Below, one piece after another: positions 62,958 through 64,000 of a stretch of DNA of 64,000 nucleotides. How positions within the stretch are numbered: the first letter of the stretch is position 1; every line of letters begins with the position of its first letter. Location: NCBI GenBank assembly GCA_910575775.1, contig CAJTEY010000001.1, forward strand, positions 372,001-436,000, given 5' to 3'. The position numbers were made by a program, and so were the translations under genes. The notes under the pieces are model-generated. The model made no database searches. It saw nothing but the letters and a program-made list of their open reading frames with translations, and was not told the origin of the DNA. This DNA comes from Lachnospiraceae bacterium (GTDB taxonomy: Bacteria > Bacillota > Clostridia > Lachnospirales > Lachnospiraceae).

Positions 62958-63826
62958 CTCTCCTGATATCTTCCTCTCAAGAAATCCCTAAGTACCATTT
63001 CCCCCTCTGTCCGTTTCCACTCTTTCTCACCGCGAATCTCTTCCATCCTCCTGATCTGCCGTACCATCTCGCACAGTTTTTTCGGCTCTATCGACAGCAC
63101 GTGATCGGTTCCCATATATACATCTCCATCGTGGAAATGCTTGATTGGCTCCTCTCTGTCCATGGTAATGTGCTTCTCTATTATTTCCGCTCCCATTGCT
63201 GCCGCCAGAACTGGAACAAAAATGTCATCCGTATGATCCGAATATCCAATCGTCATATTCGGAAATTCTTCCTTAAGAATACTTATCATAGCCAGATGGG
63301 CATCCTTCTCCTGCAGCGCAGTAAGTCCTCTTTGTTCCAGCAAAGGGCCTGTCGGATATTCTGATATACAGTGCAGTATCTTTATTTTTCTGGGACTCTC
63401 CAGCAATTCCACTGCCTGCCTTACCTCTTCAAGCTCCGCCATGCCCGTTGACAAATATACTTCCTCAAAATGTGTATTTATATATTCCAAAAGCTCCTGT
63501 TTTCTGACAAAGCTGCTTGCTATCTTTACCTTTTTCTGTCCGCATTTGTAAATGTCCGCAGCCGTCGCAATAGATACGGGCGTAAAGAGAATATCGATAT
63601 CACATTTCTCCGCCTGTGCAATGAGCCGTTCCATTCTGGGTTGTGGAAGACTGAGGCGGCTGAACCAGTCGTATTCCGGATCGTCTTGTGCAACCTCTGC
63701 CATATCGAGAAGCTGGAACTTCACTACATCACATCCGGCATCCGCCGCCACACAAACCATATCTATCGCCGTATCAAAATTCCCGTTAAAGCATTCTCCT
63801 ACTTCCGCGATCACCTGTGTTCTCAT
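62954..63826 (-). CDS. Short NeuB/SpsE-like nonulosonate synthase without a SAF domain
   Basis: About 290 residues from ATG 63826. VIAEVGECFNGNFDTAIDM, VVKFQLLD, LFTPVSI, LHCISEYPTGP, IGYSDHTDD and EIIEKHITMD are TIM-barrel blocks of the NeuB family. After about residue 280 the protein stops, so the C-terminal SAF/antifreeze-like domain of normal NeuB and PseI (340-350 residues) is absent. The start overlaps the cytidylyltransferase stop by ATGA, and its stop overlaps the SpsG-like start. This gene order (cytidylyltransferase, synthase, SpsG) recalls Bacillus sps operons. Confidence 0.85.
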   Translation of the reverse strand: MRTQVIAEVGECFNGNFDTAIDMVCVAADAGCDVVKFQLLDMAEVAQDDPEYDWFSRLSLPQPRMERLIAQAEKCDIDILFTPVSIATAADIYKCGQKKVKIASSFVRKQELLEYINTHFEEVYLSTGMAELEEVRQAVELLESPRKIKILHCISEYPTGPLLEQRGLTALQEKDAHLAMISILKEEFPNMTIGYSDHTDDIFVPVLAAAMGAEIIEKHITMDREEPIKHFHDGDVYMGTDHVLSIEPKKLCEMVRQIRRMEEIRGEKEWKRTEGEMVLRDFLRGRYQER

Positions 63827-64000
63827 TCCAAACCCTCTGTCATCTGTTTTTCCAAAATTTTTTCCAACAGCCAAAAATCAAATTTGTCATCTATTTCCAT
63901 ATTTTCATATCTGCTGATATACTTATGCCCGATTTTCGTTCCGTAGCGGTCTCCTTTAAGGATGTTTTCCGCTTTGATCACGTAAACATTCCCGTCGTCA
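63823..64000 (-). CDS. Cytidylyltransferase (NeuA/SpsF-like), C-terminal 58 residues only
   Basis: The gene enters from the window edge and ends with a TGA that overlaps the next ATG (ATGA). The visible part runs DDGNVYVIKAENILKGDRYG and then RYENMEIDDKFDFWLLEKIL. This resembles the end of NeuA/PseF-type cytidylyltransferases, where a tyrosine is followed by an IDxxxDF block. It would activate the product of the adjacent NeuB-like enzyme with CTP. The catalytic N-terminus is outside the window, so the call rests on the tail and on context. Confidence 0.65.
   Translation of the reverse strand, partial: DDGNVYVIKAENILKGDRYGTKIGHKYISRYENMEIDDKFDFWLLEKILEKQMTEGLE

Noticed and set aside
1-64000. 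CRISPR arrays, tRNA or rRNA genes, insertion sequences and attachment sites
   Set aside because: No direct-repeat arrays, cloverleaf sequences, transposase motifs or terminal inverted repeats were recognised on reading both strands.

Overview
The window is one long block of surface-polysaccharide and glycoconjugate genes, probably from a Gram-positive anaerobe of the Clostridia (Lachnospiraceae-like). That placement rests on strong GGAGG-type ribosome binding sites, sigma-A-like promoters, a Dlt-type acylation set, GtrA, LicD and RgpF-like proteins, and a very large secreted Ig-like protein. It is inference from gene content, not a phylogenetic result. Every gene I accept lies on the minus strand, so transcription runs from high to low coordinates. 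Both window edges cut genes: a cytidylyltransferase at 64000 and an asparagine-synthase-like protein at 1.

Layout, from upstream to downstream. (a) 61.9-64.0 kb: a nonulosonate block with the C-terminus of a cytidylyltransferase, a short NeuB-like synthase and a PseG/SpsG-like protein. (b) 53.4-61.9 kb: seven consecutive sugar-transfer or methylation genes (two GT4, GT2, LicD, RgpF-like, DUF4422-like, methyltransferase). Each carries an extra PglD_N-like Rossmann domain, and the stretch is visibly richer in A+T. (c) 51.5-53.4 kb: an AAA ATPase with a PD-(D/E)XK-type C-terminus, behind its own promoters. (d) 47.0-51.4 kb: pseF, pseI, a possible small ORF, an ATP-grasp ligase and a sialyltransferase-like protein. 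(e) 41.5-46.9 kb: a PglK-like ABC flippase, GtrA, acyltransferase 3 and a multipass protein. (f) 36.1-41.4 kb: wecE, a multipass protein, a GNAT acetyltransferase and a DUF6020-like protein. (g) 35.1-36.0 kb: argC alone with its own promoter. (h) 29.5-35.0 kb: an O-antigen ligase/polymerase-like protein, pglF and pglE. (i) 29.0-29.4 kb: a small lipoprotein. (j) 22.3-28.8 kb: a 2178-residue secreted protein behind a promoter with a G10 tract in its spacer. (k) 0-22.1 kb: one tightly coupled operon of 19 genes.

Operon (k) starts with a priming phosphoglycosyltransferase. It then holds an ATP-grasp ligase, four GT4 glycosyltransferases, wbpO and wbpP (UDP-GalNAcA synthesis), two formyltransferases, several multipass proteins, a complete Dlt-like set (SGNH protein, adenylation enzyme, carrier protein, MBOAT) with a formyltransferase embedded in it, a polysaccharide-deacetylase-like protein and an AsnB/WbpS-like amidotransferase.

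Together the genes could make UDP-GalNAcA (perhaps amidated), UDP-4-amino-4,6-dideoxy-GlcNAc, dTDP-Fuc4N(Ac) and one or two nonulosonic acids. They could assemble these on a polyprenyl carrier, flip and polymerise the product, and decorate it. The two observations I find most novel are the split formylation-adenylation-carrier module coupled to an MBOAT export system, and the run of seven enzymes that all carry a PglD_N-like domain. The poly-G promoter in front of the giant surface protein is the best candidate for a phase-variable switch.
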